A stretch of DNA of 64,000 nt from Paenibacillus radicis (ex Gao et al. 2016) (GTDB taxonomy: Bacteria > Bacillota > Bacilli > Paenibacillales > Paenibacillaceae), in assembly GCF_014641555.1 (NCBI RefSeq), contig NZ_BMHY01000001.1, positions 620,001 through 684,000 of the forward strand, written 5' to 3'. Each line of letters starts with the position of its first letter. Positions within the stretch are counted from its first letter, which is position 1. The notes below the pieces were generated by a model, which saw nothing but the letters and a program-made list of their open reading frames with translations, was not told the DNA's origin and ran no database searches. Below are positions 33,485-42,507 of this stretch, in pieces. The position numbers and the translations under genes were made by a program.

Positions 33485-33950
33485 CGTGGCCGCGAATACC
33501 GTATCCGATTCTTGGACGGTCAAAGGCTCCATGCTGGTCAAAGGCAATATTTCCTTCGGAAGCTCGCTGTCCAAATTCGAGGTTATGCAAAACTTTATTG
33601 CAAAAGGCAATGTGGATTTCACGAATAAAGTAGAGGAATTGATCGTTGGCGGTTCGATTGCGATCCAAGGAAGCTTTATCAACCAATCCGGACTTAGCTC
33701 CGTAACGGTCGGCAAAGATTTCATCGTTCGAGGGGATTTCGTCATGAAGAACAATATTAAGCCGGGCGGAATGAGCATGAGCGGTTATTTTATCGTATTT
33801 GGCAACGCGACCTTCAAGGAAATATCGAATTCGAAAGGGTCAGGCGACGTTCCAGTCAGTAAAATGAAAGGCTTTATGGTCGGAGGAAATACCGTATTCG
33901 AGGATTATATGAAATGGCAGAATTTCGACAATGTGATTTGCATTCTGTAA
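33460..33950 (+). pseudogene. C-terminal fragment of a beta-solenoid (PilX-type) pilus-locus protein
   Basis: About 160 codons with short repeated beta-strand units (DLIVGGKLV, SMLVKGNISF, NFIAKGNVDF, ELIVGGSIAI, DFIVRGDFVM), a solenoid like that in large PilX-like or bactofilin-like proteins. There is no signal, membrane helix or convincing start. The frame can be opened at a TTG at 33432, inside antisense pilin sequence, without a ribosome binding site. It ends 22 bp before pilM, as an upstream operon gene would. Most likely the 5' part was lost at the inversion junction. Confidence 0.6.
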
Positions 33951-33972
33951 GTAGGGTTAGGAGGGTAACCGG

Positions 33973-35067
33973 TTGATAGCATCGCTGCTGCGAAACTTAA
34001 ATAAAGGTCATCATTCTTTGGGCATTGAAGTGACCGATGAGGCGATCAAGCTTTGCGAGATCAGGGAGAAAAGAGACCGCAGCGTGCGTATTGTCAATTA
34101 TGCTGCAGCTCCGCTGCCGGCAGGCGCTGTCAAGGATGGCCGTATCATCGAGCTTGAGACGATGCAAAGCACGTTGAAAGAACTGCTTGCCGTTAACAAA
34201 ATTGGGGCCAGACATGTTCATTTCGCCATTCCGAGCCCAACGACTATGGTTCGGCTGCTTCAACTGCCGGATATTCCCCACCATGAACTCAAAAAGCTGG
34301 TCCAGTATGAGATGAAGCATAATGTGCATGTTGCCTTCGAGCAGCCGCATTACGATTTTGTGAAACTGGCGACAAGCCGGAATGCAGCGGAAAAGGCGGT
34401 TAATCCCGTTTCTTCGGCTGAGCTGGAGACCGCAGCGGCTTTGGGCGAGCCGGTAAGCAGTCAGCCGCTGGCAGATGTGCTTGTGGCGGCGGCTCCGCTT
34501 CAAGTGCTTGAAGCGTATAATGAGTTATTCATGAAATTAAAGCTAATTCCGGACAGCTTTGAGATTAAAGCTTTTTCGATGATCCGGCTGCTTGAGAAAA
34601 CGAAGACGAATGTGAACGGCCTTCATCTAATCGTCGATGTAAACCGGACAAGCTCTGAGCTTACGATTATCGAAGATGGCGTATTCAGAATGACCCGAAC
34701 GGCCGAAATTTCGTTCAAATCGATGACAGAAGGAGCGGTAGGGGAAAGCAGGGAGTGGCTGTCCGCTTTCGCCTCGCCGGAGCAAACCTTTGCCAATGCG
34801 GTGCAGGATCTCGCCTCGGAGCTGGAGCGGCTCATGAATTTTTATTTCTATACATTGACGACAAGTGAGCGGCATTTCCAATCGATTATTGTAACAGGAG
34901 ATGTCGAGGAGATGGATAAGCTTCAAGAAGGTCTGCGTTCGAATTTGAGACAGCCGGTCGTTGTACCCAATTGGAGCGGATTGAATGTTACAGACACGGC
35001 GGATGACTGGAGCTATTCTGATTATGCAGTGCCGCTAGGACTGGCTTTAAGGGGGAAAGAAGGATGA
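33973..35067 (+). CDS. pilM: Type IV pilus assembly protein PilM
   Basis: A 364-aa actin-fold PilM, the cytoplasmic ring component that links PilN to the ATPases. N-terminal SLGIEVTDEAIKLCEI is the first phosphate loop region. HVHFAIPSPTTMVRLLQLP and LIVDVNRTSSELTI are conserved blocks. Start TTG at 33973 behind AGGAGGG. It overlaps pilN by ATGA. Confidence 0.92.
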   Translation: MIASLLRNLNKGHHSLGIEVTDEAIKLCEIREKRDRSVRIVNYAAAPLPAGAVKDGRIIELETMQSTLKELLAVNKIGARHVHFAIPSPTTMVRLLQLPDIPHHELKKLVQYEMKHNVHVAFEQPHYDFVKLATSRNAAEKAVNPVSSAELETAAALGEPVSSQPLADVLVAAAPLQVLEAYNELFMKLKLIPDSFEIKAFSMIRLLEKTKTNVNGLHLIVDVNRTSSELTIIEDGVFRMTRTAEISFKSMTEGAVGESREWLSAFASPEQTFANAVQDLASELERLMNFYFYTLTTSERHFQSIIVTGDVEEMDKLQEGLRSNLRQPVVVPNWSGLNVTDTADDWSYSDYAVPLGLALRGKEG

Positions 35068-35642
35068 GATCGATCAACCTGCTGCCGCCCAAGCCGCCCC
35101 GGTTCAAGGGAAGTCCGCTCATTTTATCGCTGCTTGTTCTACTGGCCGTCGTTAGTGTAACCGGTCAATGGTATTATCGCATGACATGGGTGAATGAAGC
35201 GGGTCGTTACACGGCCATCGTCAAGGAAAGCCGCAGCGAAATTGCCAGACTGCAAAGTGCAGGCATGTCCAGAACAAAAGCAGAGCAGTTCCAGCAAGCA
35301 TCCGCCGCTATAGCCAAGTTGGAGGATGAACGGCCGGAATGGCTTCCGTATCTGTCTCCTGTGGTCGGCTATTTGCCCGATAAAGCAAAAGCGAATTATA
35401 TCGGCATTTCCGAGGACGGTAAAATGATTCAAGCGGAGCTCGTTTTCACCGTGTACCAGGAAAGCATTAATTACATTGAAAAGCTGGAAGAAGCGCCTGC
35501 TTTGCGTGCAACGAAAATTAGCGCTTATCGGAAGGAAAGCGAAAAGTCGAGCGGTGATTCGGCCATCGGGCCGAACCAATTCCCTTACAAATTGGTTGTC
35601 GAGGTTCAATTGAATCCGGCTGTGAAGGAGGCTGGACGATAA
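35064..35642 (+). CDS. pilN: Type IV pilus assembly protein PilN
   Basis: A 192-aa bitopic protein. It begins with the INLLPP motif that binds PilM (MRSINLLPPKPPRFK), followed by one membrane helix (about 18-36), a coiled-coil stretch and a periplasm-side ferredoxin-like domain. It overlaps pilM by 4 bp and pilO by 1 bp (TAATG), so translation is coupled. Confidence 0.92.
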   Translation: MRSINLLPPKPPRFKGSPLILSLLVLLAVVSVTGQWYYRMTWVNEAGRYTAIVKESRSEIARLQSAGMSRTKAEQFQQASAAIAKLEDERPEWLPYLSPVVGYLPDKAKANYIGISEDGKMIQAELVFTVYQESINYIEKLEEAPALRATKISAYRKESEKSSGDSAIGPNQFPYKLVVEVQLNPAVKEAGR

Positions 35643-36430
35643 TGGAGCTGCAAATGAAGACAGCCCCTGCAGGCAAAAGAGGTCTTGATGCAACATTGAT
35701 CCTTGTCATTGCTATCGTGGCAATCAATATCGTTGCAGGCTTGCTCTTTCTGCTGCCGGCATGGCTGGAGCTGCGTAATGGGAAGGCTGAAGCTGATTTA
35801 GAGCAGCAAAACGTATTGACGGCGCAAGCGCAATTCACGACGGATATCATATCCGAGGAAGATATTCGAAAGCTGGCGAACAAAGCTCCCTTTTATCCGA
35901 AAGACTCCGGCATATTGCTGACTGCTGTAAAATTAGCTGAGGCATCAAAAGCGCCGCTCGTCGATTTTTCACAAGACTTGGCATTGAGCGATAAGCAGCA
36001 GTCAGACAATTTGTCAGTGGATGCTGCAGCTTCAACCGGTGCGGAAACAGGTGCTAATGCTGTTGGTGGAAGTGCAGGGAGTCAGGTAGTCAGCCAGCCG
36101 GTTCACATTACGGTCGCGGGCCATATGGAAAACGTGCTGCAATATATTCGCAACGTCCAGCGCGATGAGCGGCTTATCGCTGTGGAGCAATGGAACATCA
36201 AACTATTAAAAGAAGCTGATTTAACTGACGATTTGAAAAACAATGCTTATATCGATCCGTCCTTACCGGTATACGCACTGGATATGAAGCTGGCATTCTA
36301 TTCCCTTCCGGCATATGCCAAGGAGCTAGGCGGGGCGGCTGCCTCAGCTTCCACTGCGGGAATGGATGAATTGGATGCATTGAAATCTAAATATGGAAAG
36401 TTGTCTTGGGACACAGCTGCTAAGCAGTAG
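35642..36430 (+). CDS. pilO: Type IV pilus assembly protein PilO
   Basis: A 262-aa bitopic protein with one membrane helix (about 19-40), a coiled coil (ELRNGKAEADLEQQN) and a C-terminal domain with VHITVAGHMENVLQYIRNVQ, typical of PilO/GspM. A Gly/Ala/Ser-rich insert (about 120-145) and a Ser/Ala-rich tail are variable additions. It is the last gene of the pilus cluster, with a terminator at 36444. No PilP or secretin is expected in a Gram-positive cell. Confidence 0.88.
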   Translation: MELQMKTAPAGKRGLDATLILVIAIVAINIVAGLLFLLPAWLELRNGKAEADLEQQNVLTAQAQFTTDIISEEDIRKLANKAPFYPKDSGILLTAVKLAEASKAPLVDFSQDLALSDKQQSDNLSVDAAASTGAETGANAVGGSAGSQVVSQPVHITVAGHMENVLQYIRNVQRDERLIAVEQWNIKLLKEADLTDDLKNNAYIDPSLPVYALDMKLAFYSLPAYAKELGGAAASASTAGMDELDALKSKYGKLSWDTAAKQ

Positions 36431-36443
36431 AAGTACAGAAACG

Positions 36444-36478
36444 GCTCGCTTCTCCGAATAGGAGAGCGGGCTCTTTTT
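36444..36478 (+). terminator. Terminator of the pilus operon
   Basis: An 11-12 bp stem (GCTCGCTTCTCC with GGAGAGCGGGC, one bulge), a 5-nt loop and CTTTTT. Confidence 0.75.
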
Positions 36479-36633
36479 CATGAAACGAAATGAATCATTC
36501 ATCTATTCTTCATGATAAGATAGAGCTGATTGTCATACTATTGTCATAGGAAAGCGAACGCTAACGGTTGTTAGGGCAAACGAAAACGGGCATAATGGAA
36601 CATAACGAATAATTAAAGAAATGAGGAACGGGA

Positions 36634-37704
36634 ATGAGCTATAATGACCGTTTCATTCGGGCATGCCGGAAGGAAACTTTGGACCGTGTGCCGGTCTGGT
36701 ACATGCGTCAAGCAGGACGTTACGATCCTGAATACCGTAAAATCAAAGAGAAGTATTCACTGCTAGAAATATGCAAGCAGCCGGAGCTTGCGGCGGAAGT
36801 CACGATGATGCCGGTACGCAAGCTGGGTGTCGACGCGGCTATTTTATATTCAGATATTATGAATCCGGTCGCATCGATTGGCATTGATTTCGATATCGTG
36901 GCGAATATCGGCCCTGTTATCGCGAATCCGATTCGTAATGCTGCCGACGTCGAGAGGTTGAAGCCGATCGATGTGGAAGGCGATCTCGGCCATGTGCTGG
37001 AGACGATCCGCATTCTCGACCGCGAGCTGGAAGTGCCTCTTATTACGTTTGCAGGAGCACCATTCACAATCGCAAGCTACTTGATTGAAGGCCGTCCTTC
37101 TAAAAACTATTTACGCACCAAGGCGCTAATGTACAGCGAGCCGAAAGTATGGCATCAACTGATGGACAAACTGGGCGACATGGTTATCGCTTATTTGCGC
37201 GCCCATATGGCGGCCGGAGGCAAGGCATTCCAACTGTTCGACAGCTGGGTAGGGGCATTGACGCCAGCCGATTTCCGGACGTATGTACTGCCGACGATCG
37301 AGCGGATATTTGCAGAGCTGTCTGATTTGCCGCAGCCGAAAATCTATTTCCCGGGAGTAAGCTCCGGGGAGCTGTTGCCGGAATTAAACGCAGTGAAGGC
37401 CGATGTGATCGGGCTGGATTGGCGCGTGTCGATTCCAGAGGGACGCCGCAGACTGAACGGCAATTTTGCCGTACAGGGCAATCTTGATCCGACGGTGCTG
37501 ACTGCGCCGATGTCGACGATTGAGGCTCATGCTGCCGCAATCATTGATCAAGGACTTGAGCAGCCGGGCTTTATTTTCAATTTGGGCCACGGACTGTTCC
37601 CGGAAGCGTCGCTTGAGAAGCTGGCGGAGCTGACGAGCTTTATTCATACGTATTCGGAACAAAAAATCGCAGCACGAAATGGAAAGGAAACGAGCCATGT
37701 CTGA
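36634..37704 (+). CDS. hemE: Uroporphyrinogen decarboxylase
   Basis: A 356-aa HemE, converting uroporphyrinogen III to coproporphyrinogen III. The N-terminal VPVWYMRQAGRYDPEYR is the family signature, with substrate-binding Arg residues, and FAGAPFTIASYLIEG and FNLGHGLFPE follow. Start ATG at 36634 behind GAGGAACGGG. It overlaps hemH by 8 bp. With hemH and hemY it forms the late haem operon. Confidence 0.97.
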   Translation: MSYNDRFIRACRKETLDRVPVWYMRQAGRYDPEYRKIKEKYSLLEICKQPELAAEVTMMPVRKLGVDAAILYSDIMNPVASIGIDFDIVANIGPVIANPIRNAADVERLKPIDVEGDLGHVLETIRILDRELEVPLITFAGAPFTIASYLIEGRPSKNYLRTKALMYSEPKVWHQLMDKLGDMVIAYLRAHMAAGGKAFQLFDSWVGALTPADFRTYVLPTIERIFAELSDLPQPKIYFPGVSSGELLPELNAVKADVIGLDWRVSIPEGRRRLNGNFAVQGNLDPTVLTAPMSTIEAHAAAIIDQGLEQPGFIFNLGHGLFPEASLEKLAELTSFIHTYSEQKIAARNGKETSHV

Positions 37705-38650
37705 GATGACTGCAAATCACGGTAAGATCGGCGTACTTGTTATGTCCTATGGAACGCCGCAAAGCTTGGAAGACGTCGAGGCTTATTACACGCATATCCG
37801 CCGCGGCCATCCTCCTACCGAGGAGCAGCTGGCTGATCTGAAAGGCCGTTACGAGGCGATTGTTGGCGGCGTATTCCCGTTGCGTGAGAACACCAACGGC
37901 CAGGTAGCCGGACTGCAGGATAAACTGGAGCAGCTTGCTCCGGGACGCTACGTCTGCTATCAAGGGCTGAAGCACGCAAGCCCTTATATCGAAGACGGTG
38001 TCAAGCAGATGGCAGAGGACGGGGTGAAGCAGGCAGTCGGCATCGTGCTTGCGCCTCATTTTTCAACGATGAGTGTTGGTTCTTACATAAAAAGAGCGCA
38101 AGAGCAAGCCGAGGCAAGCGGAATTGCGATGTCATTCGTCGAATCGTACCATCTGCATCCCAAGCTGCTGCAAGCGCTGACGGAGCGGGTCGCGGACGGA
38201 CTGAACCGGCTTGAGACAAGTTCGGGCGGGGTAAAACCGGTAAAAGTGCTTTTCAGTGCGCACAGCTTGCCGGAGCGCATTCGTGAGATTGGCGATCCCT
38301 ATGAAAAACAATTGCTGGAAACTTCAGCAGCGGTAGCGTCAAAAGTTGGCATCGCCGATGGCGATTGGCAGTTCACATGGCAAAGCGCCGGCCGGACAAG
38401 AGAGCCGTGGCTGGGGCCGGACATTTTGGAAACATTAGACGGACTAGCTAAAGAAGACGGTATCAAAGCGGTACTGGTTGCGCCGGTTGGCTTTGTATCC
38501 GATCATTTGGAGGTATTGTTCGACCTTGATATCGAAGCGAAAGCGGCTGCAGGCGAGCTTGGCGTAGCGCTGGAGCGGATTGCGATGCTGAACAGAGATC
38601 CGTTATATATGGAGACGCTTGCTGAATCGGTAATAGAAGCCGGAGCTTAG
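37697..38650 (+). CDS. hemH: Coproporphyrin/protohaem ferrochelatase
   Basis: A 317-aa ferrochelatase. In Firmicutes this enzyme (CpfC) inserts iron into coproporphyrin III. The catalytic His lies in FSAHSLPERI and the acidic metal-site residues in SDHLEVLFDLDIE. LMSYGTP-like VLVMSYGTPQSLED opens the protein. Start ATG at 37697, preceded by AAAGGA; an earlier ATG at 37679 would overlap hemE further. It is coupled to hemE. Confidence 0.95.
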   Translation: MSEMTANHGKIGVLVMSYGTPQSLEDVEAYYTHIRRGHPPTEEQLADLKGRYEAIVGGVFPLRENTNGQVAGLQDKLEQLAPGRYVCYQGLKHASPYIEDGVKQMAEDGVKQAVGIVLAPHFSTMSVGSYIKRAQEQAEASGIAMSFVESYHLHPKLLQALTERVADGLNRLETSSGGVKPVKVLFSAHSLPERIREIGDPYEKQLLETSAAVASKVGIADGDWQFTWQSAGRTREPWLGPDILETLDGLAKEDGIKAVLVAPVGFVSDHLEVLFDLDIEAKAAAGELGVALERIAMLNRDPLYMETLAESVIEAGA

Positions 38651-38717
38651 GCTGCGAGCTGTTAACATTTGGCTGACGGACAACATACAAGAACGAGTAT
38701 AGAGAGGAAGTACAGCG

Positions 38718-40184
38718 ATGCGGAGAATCGGAGAGGCTGAGCACATTGTCATTATTGGCGGGGGCATCAGCGGACTGAGCTCCGCTTTTTATTTGCAGCG
38801 GGAAGCGGAGCGGCAAGGGAAACAACTGCGTCTGACAATTGTCGATGGCGCGGATTCTCTTGGCGGTAAAATCAATACGCTGCAGCGCGACGGTTTTGTC
38901 ATTGAGAGAGGACCTGATTCCTTCCTGTCGCGGAAGCTGCCAACGATTGAGCTGGCGATGGAACTTGGCATCGAGGATGAATTAACAGCACAGAACCAAA
39001 GCGGGAAAACCGCTTTTATAATGAAAGAAGGCAAGCTTCACCCGATGCCGAAAGGGCTTGTGCTGGGCATTCCAACCGATATGGAGGCTTTTATGGCAAG
39101 CGGCTTGGTGTCGGAGGCAGGCAAAAGCCGCGCTTTGCAGGATTTGGAGATGCCAGGTGATGCTCCAGAAGGAGATGAGTCGCTGGGCGGGTTTCTGTCG
39201 CGGCGGCTTGGCCCGGAAATCGTTCAGCATGTGACTGAGCCGCTGCTTGCCGGCATTTATGCTGGTAATCTGAGCAAACTCAGCATTCAAGCGACCTTCC
39301 CGCAATTTGCTGAAGCAGAGCGTCAGCATGGCAGCTTGATTCGCGGCACGCAGCACCAGCAGCGGAACAAAGGCCAAGGCGCACAGCCGGCTTGGCCTGA
39401 GGGGCTGCCAGAGGAGCTGAAGGGGAGTGCCTTTTTAAGTTTTAAGAAGGGTTTATCCTCCTTGGTCGACGCCTTGGATAAGGCACTTGCCGGAGCTGAA
39501 CGCAGACTAGGCGAGACGGTGACGGCCCTCGTGAAGAATGATAAGCAAGACGAGAAGTCAGAGGAAGCCCGCTATGAAATCGTGCTGGCATCGGGTGAAC
39601 GGATCGCTGCAGACGGTGTCATCATTACGGCGCAAGGATTTAATGCCGCTTCTCTGTTGGAGCCGCACGTTAATGTATCTGCTTTGCGTGCTGTCGATTA
39701 CGTGACAGTTGCGAACGTCGTTATGGCTTTTGATAAAGCGACCTTTGGCGTTGATTTTGCCGGGTCAGGATTTCTCGTGCCGCGCTCCGAAGGGCTGCGT
39801 ATTACAGCTTGCACATGGACCTCTACCAAATGGCTGCATACGAGCCCTGATGATAAGGTGCTGCTTCGCTGCTATGTCGGCCGCTCCGGCGATGAGGAGG
39901 CAGCCAAGCTGCCGGATGACGAGCTAAAGCAAGCGGTGCTTGAAGATATAGCGAAGTCGATGGGTATTACCGCTCAGCCGATTTTTACCGAGATTACTCG
40001 TTTGCCTCGTTCGATGCCGCAATATCCGGTGGGTCATTTGGACAACATTGCCGGGCTGCGGGAGTCGATGGCGAAGGAATTGCCGGGCGTATATGTGACG
40101 GGAGCCGCCTTCGGAGGAGTAGGTTTGCCCGACTGTATCCGTCAGGGGAAAGAAGCTGCTTTGTCCGCACTGTCCGAGCTATGA
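38718..40184 (+). CDS. hemY: Coproporphyrinogen/protoporphyrinogen oxidase (FAD, oxygen-dependent)
   Basis: A 488-aa flavoprotein. The FAD-binding dinucleotide fold is VIIGGGISGLSSAFYL near the N-terminus, and VIERGPDSFLSRK is a family block. The C-terminal GAAFGGVGLPDCIRQG completes the FAD site. In Firmicutes this enzyme (CgoX) oxidises coproporphyrinogen III to coproporphyrin III, the substrate of the hemH product. Start ATG at 38718 behind GAGAGGAAG. No hemQ gene lies in the window. Confidence 0.96.
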   Translation: MRRIGEAEHIVIIGGGISGLSSAFYLQREAERQGKQLRLTIVDGADSLGGKINTLQRDGFVIERGPDSFLSRKLPTIELAMELGIEDELTAQNQSGKTAFIMKEGKLHPMPKGLVLGIPTDMEAFMASGLVSEAGKSRALQDLEMPGDAPEGDESLGGFLSRRLGPEIVQHVTEPLLAGIYAGNLSKLSIQATFPQFAEAERQHGSLIRGTQHQQRNKGQGAQPAWPEGLPEELKGSAFLSFKKGLSSLVDALDKALAGAERRLGETVTALVKNDKQDEKSEEARYEIVLASGERIAADGVIITAQGFNAASLLEPHVNVSALRAVDYVTVANVVMAFDKATFGVDFAGSGFLVPRSEGLRITACTWTSTKWLHTSPDDKVLLRCYVGRSGDEEAAKLPDDELKQAVLEDIAKSMGITAQPIFTEITRLPRSMPQYPVGHLDNIAGLRESMAKELPGVYVTGAAFGGVGLPDCIRQGKEAALSALSEL

Positions 40185-40189
40185 TTGTT

Positions 40190-40218
40190 TAGCAATCCAA
40201 CAGGAACCTTGTTATAAT
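40190..40218 (+). promoter_or_regulatory. Probable promoter of the CapA-like gene
   Basis: TAGCAA, 17-nt spacer, TATAAT, about 33 bp before the ATG. The -10 box is perfect and the -35 box is poor. Confidence 0.45.
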
Positions 40219-40250
40219 GGAAAAGACTTTCTTTAAAAAGGAGCCATTCC

Positions 40251-41612
40251 ATGTACATATCACGTTCCGAATCCCATCAGCATGAAAAGCGCAAACGCAA
40301 GAAAAAGCGCCGGAGGCTGCTTGCGGTTAATTTAATGCTCCTTGGAGCGATTATCGTGTTAGTCGGCGTCGGGCTTTCGGTGAAAAATGCCGGTTCTATC
40401 GGCGATTTGCTGAGCTTTGGCGGAAAAGGCACGGAAATTAAATCTTCCGATGGCGGAGCAGCTGTTGTCGATAAAGGCGGCAAAGGCGAAGAAGATGGCG
40501 GTTCCGTACAAGAGGAAAAACCCGCATCCGGTAAGGATGGGGAGACTGCCGAAGGGAAACCGCAGGATGAAGGCTCGGCAGACGGTGAAGCTGAAGGAGA
40601 AGCTCCCGTTAAAAATGAGCCGGGATCGACTGAAAACGGCAGTAATGGTGGCAGCGGCAGCGGCAGCGGCGAAAAAGTCAGATTGGCTTTCGTTGGCGAC
40701 ATTTTGCTGGCATCCTCGGTAGAAGATCAATTGAAGCGATACGGCGATGACTTTCCTTACGCTAAATCGCTGCTCTATTTGAGTGAGCCGGACATCACTG
40801 CGGGCAATCTGGAGTATCCGGTTACCGAGGGGGGCACTCCTGCGGACGATAAGTCGTTTGTATTCAAGGGCTCACCACGCGCGCTTCCAGCGCTGCGGGA
40901 TGCAGGCTTTGATGTCGTTAGTCTGGCGAACAACCACACACTTGACCAAGGCGTGAAGGGACTTTTTGATACGATGTCCCATCTGGACGAAGCGGGTATC
41001 TCCCATATTGGTGCAGGCAAAGATGACACTGAGGCGTTTACACCCGTTATTAAAGAATCACGCGGCATCAAAATTGCATATATTGGGCTGAGCCGTGTCG
41101 TACCGAAGACGTCCTGGAAGGCGGATAAAAATACACCAGGCGTTGCGGAAACCTATGATACAACAAGGGCAAAGGCCGCAATTGCAAAAGCGAAGGAGCA
41201 GGCCGATCTGGTGGTCGTGATGGTCCACTGGGGTAAAGAACGTGAGGATACGCCGCAACAATACCAGCGGGATTTCGCTCGCGAATACATTGACTCCGGT
41301 GCGGATCTTGTAATCGGCAGCCATCCTCATGTACTGCAAGGATTTGAAAAATATAAAGGCAAATGGATTGCGTATAGCTTAGGCAATTTTATTTTTAGCG
41401 TGTATCCAAAAGGAAATTCCGGAGAAACAGGCGTGCTTGACGCGACGTGTACGGCGAAAGGGGATTGCGACCTGCAATTCCATCCGATGTATGCAGACCA
41501 GGCGCAGCCAAAGCCGATGGAAGAGAAGCAGGCGCAAACGCTTATTGACCGATTGACTTCGATTTCATTCAAGGTGAAGCTGCGCAAAGACGGTACGCTC
41601 GTCTCCGAGTAA
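40251..41612 (+). CDS. CapA-family (PgsA-like) membrane-anchored metallophosphatase-fold protein
   Basis: A 453-aa protein: basic N-terminus, one membrane anchor (about 24-46), a low-complexity acidic Gly/Glu/Lys/Ser linker (about 55-140), then a CapA domain. Metallophosphatase-like motifs are FVGDILLA, GNLEYPVT, LANNHTLDQG, VVMVHWGKE and IGSHPHVLQG. Family members are needed for poly-gamma-glutamate synthesis or transport, but no capB or capC lies nearby. A wall or cyclic-nucleotide-like phosphatase role is possible. Start ATG at 40251 behind AAAAAGGAG. Confidence 0.9.
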   Translation: MYISRSESHQHEKRKRKKKRRRLLAVNLMLLGAIIVLVGVGLSVKNAGSIGDLLSFGGKGTEIKSSDGGAAVVDKGGKGEEDGGSVQEEKPASGKDGETAEGKPQDEGSADGEAEGEAPVKNEPGSTENGSNGGSGSGSGEKVRLAFVGDILLASSVEDQLKRYGDDFPYAKSLLYLSEPDITAGNLEYPVTEGGTPADDKSFVFKGSPRALPALRDAGFDVVSLANNHTLDQGVKGLFDTMSHLDEAGISHIGAGKDDTEAFTPVIKESRGIKIAYIGLSRVVPKTSWKADKNTPGVAETYDTTRAKAAIAKAKEQADLVVVMVHWGKEREDTPQQYQRDFAREYIDSGADLVIGSHPHVLQGFEKYKGKWIAYSLGNFIFSVYPKGNSGETGVLDATCTAKGDCDLQFHPMYADQAQPKPMEEKQAQTLIDRLTSISFKVKLRKDGTLVSE

Positions 41613-41639
41613 CCGGTGCCGAAAGGGTGATCGAGGAGC

Positions 41640-42392
41640 ATGAACAACCCGTGCGCAGCGCACAGGGGCTGGTCGGGCCGAGCGCCTGAGAATACAATGG
41701 CCTCCATACAGATGGCGCTGAGCGAACCGGATATCGAATGGATTGAAATTGATGTGCAGTTGTCCAAGGATCATATCCCCGTCGTCATTCACGACTATAA
41801 GCTTAGACGGACGACGAACGGGAAAGGGCAGGTGCGAGATAAGACGGCTGCGGAATTAGCGGAACTGGATGCAGGAAGCTGGTTCTCGCCGTTATACCGC
41901 AACGAACGCATACCTACGCTGGAAGCGGTGCTGCAAGCCGTGTCGGGCAAATGCCGGTTGAATATCGAGCTGAAAACGGACGGCATTCGTTATCCTTACA
42001 TTGAAGAACAGGTTTTGAAGCTTGTCAGGGATTACCGGATGGAGGATAGCGTCGTTATCACATCCTTCCATATTGGCTCTTTGCACCGGATGCACCAGCT
42101 GTCAGAAGGTGACCTGCGCACCGGCTTTATTTTGGACGGATGGCGGGATTCACTGCCGGAGGAGCTGAAGCAAATCGGATCGGATTTTTTATCGATTGAT
42201 TATGGCCGGCTCACGAAAGACAGGATCAACCGTTTGCATGCTGCAGGCATACAAATTATGGCATGGACGATTAATGATGAGCGCAGCATTCGGAAGATCG
42301 CTGTGCTGGATTCAAATATTATTATTTGCACGAATCATCCGGATCGCTGGCGGAGTGCGATGCTAACGATTGAAGCTAATGTGAAACGTTAG
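41640..42392 (+). CDS. Glycerophosphodiester phosphodiesterase
   Basis: A 250-aa GDPD-fold enzyme without a signal peptide, hydrolysing glycerophosphodiesters to glycerol-3-phosphate and an alcohol. Catalytic HRGWSGRAPENT (first His), metal ligands in EWIEIDVQ (Glu and Asp) and the second His in VVIHDYKL are all present. The length is standard for cytosolic GDPD. Start ATG at 41640 behind a GATCGAGGAG stretch. It may recycle phospholipid or teichoic acid breakdown products. Confidence 0.94.
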   Translation: MNNPCAAHRGWSGRAPENTMASIQMALSEPDIEWIEIDVQLSKDHIPVVIHDYKLRRTTNGKGQVRDKTAAELAELDAGSWFSPLYRNERIPTLEAVLQAVSGKCRLNIELKTDGIRYPYIEEQVLKLVRDYRMEDSVVITSFHIGSLHRMHQLSEGDLRTGFILDGWRDSLPEELKQIGSDFLSIDYGRLTKDRINRLHAAGIQIMAWTINDERSIRKIAVLDSNIIICTNHPDRWRSAMLTIEANVKR

Positions 42393-42507
42393 CGGGGCGC
42401 AAAAGTAAGAGCAAATTAATAGCAAACGTTAAGTATGCACTTATAAGCAGCACTTATAGGTATGACGAGTTATCGATTCGGATAATGAAGCAAAAGGGGC
42501 GGGAAAG

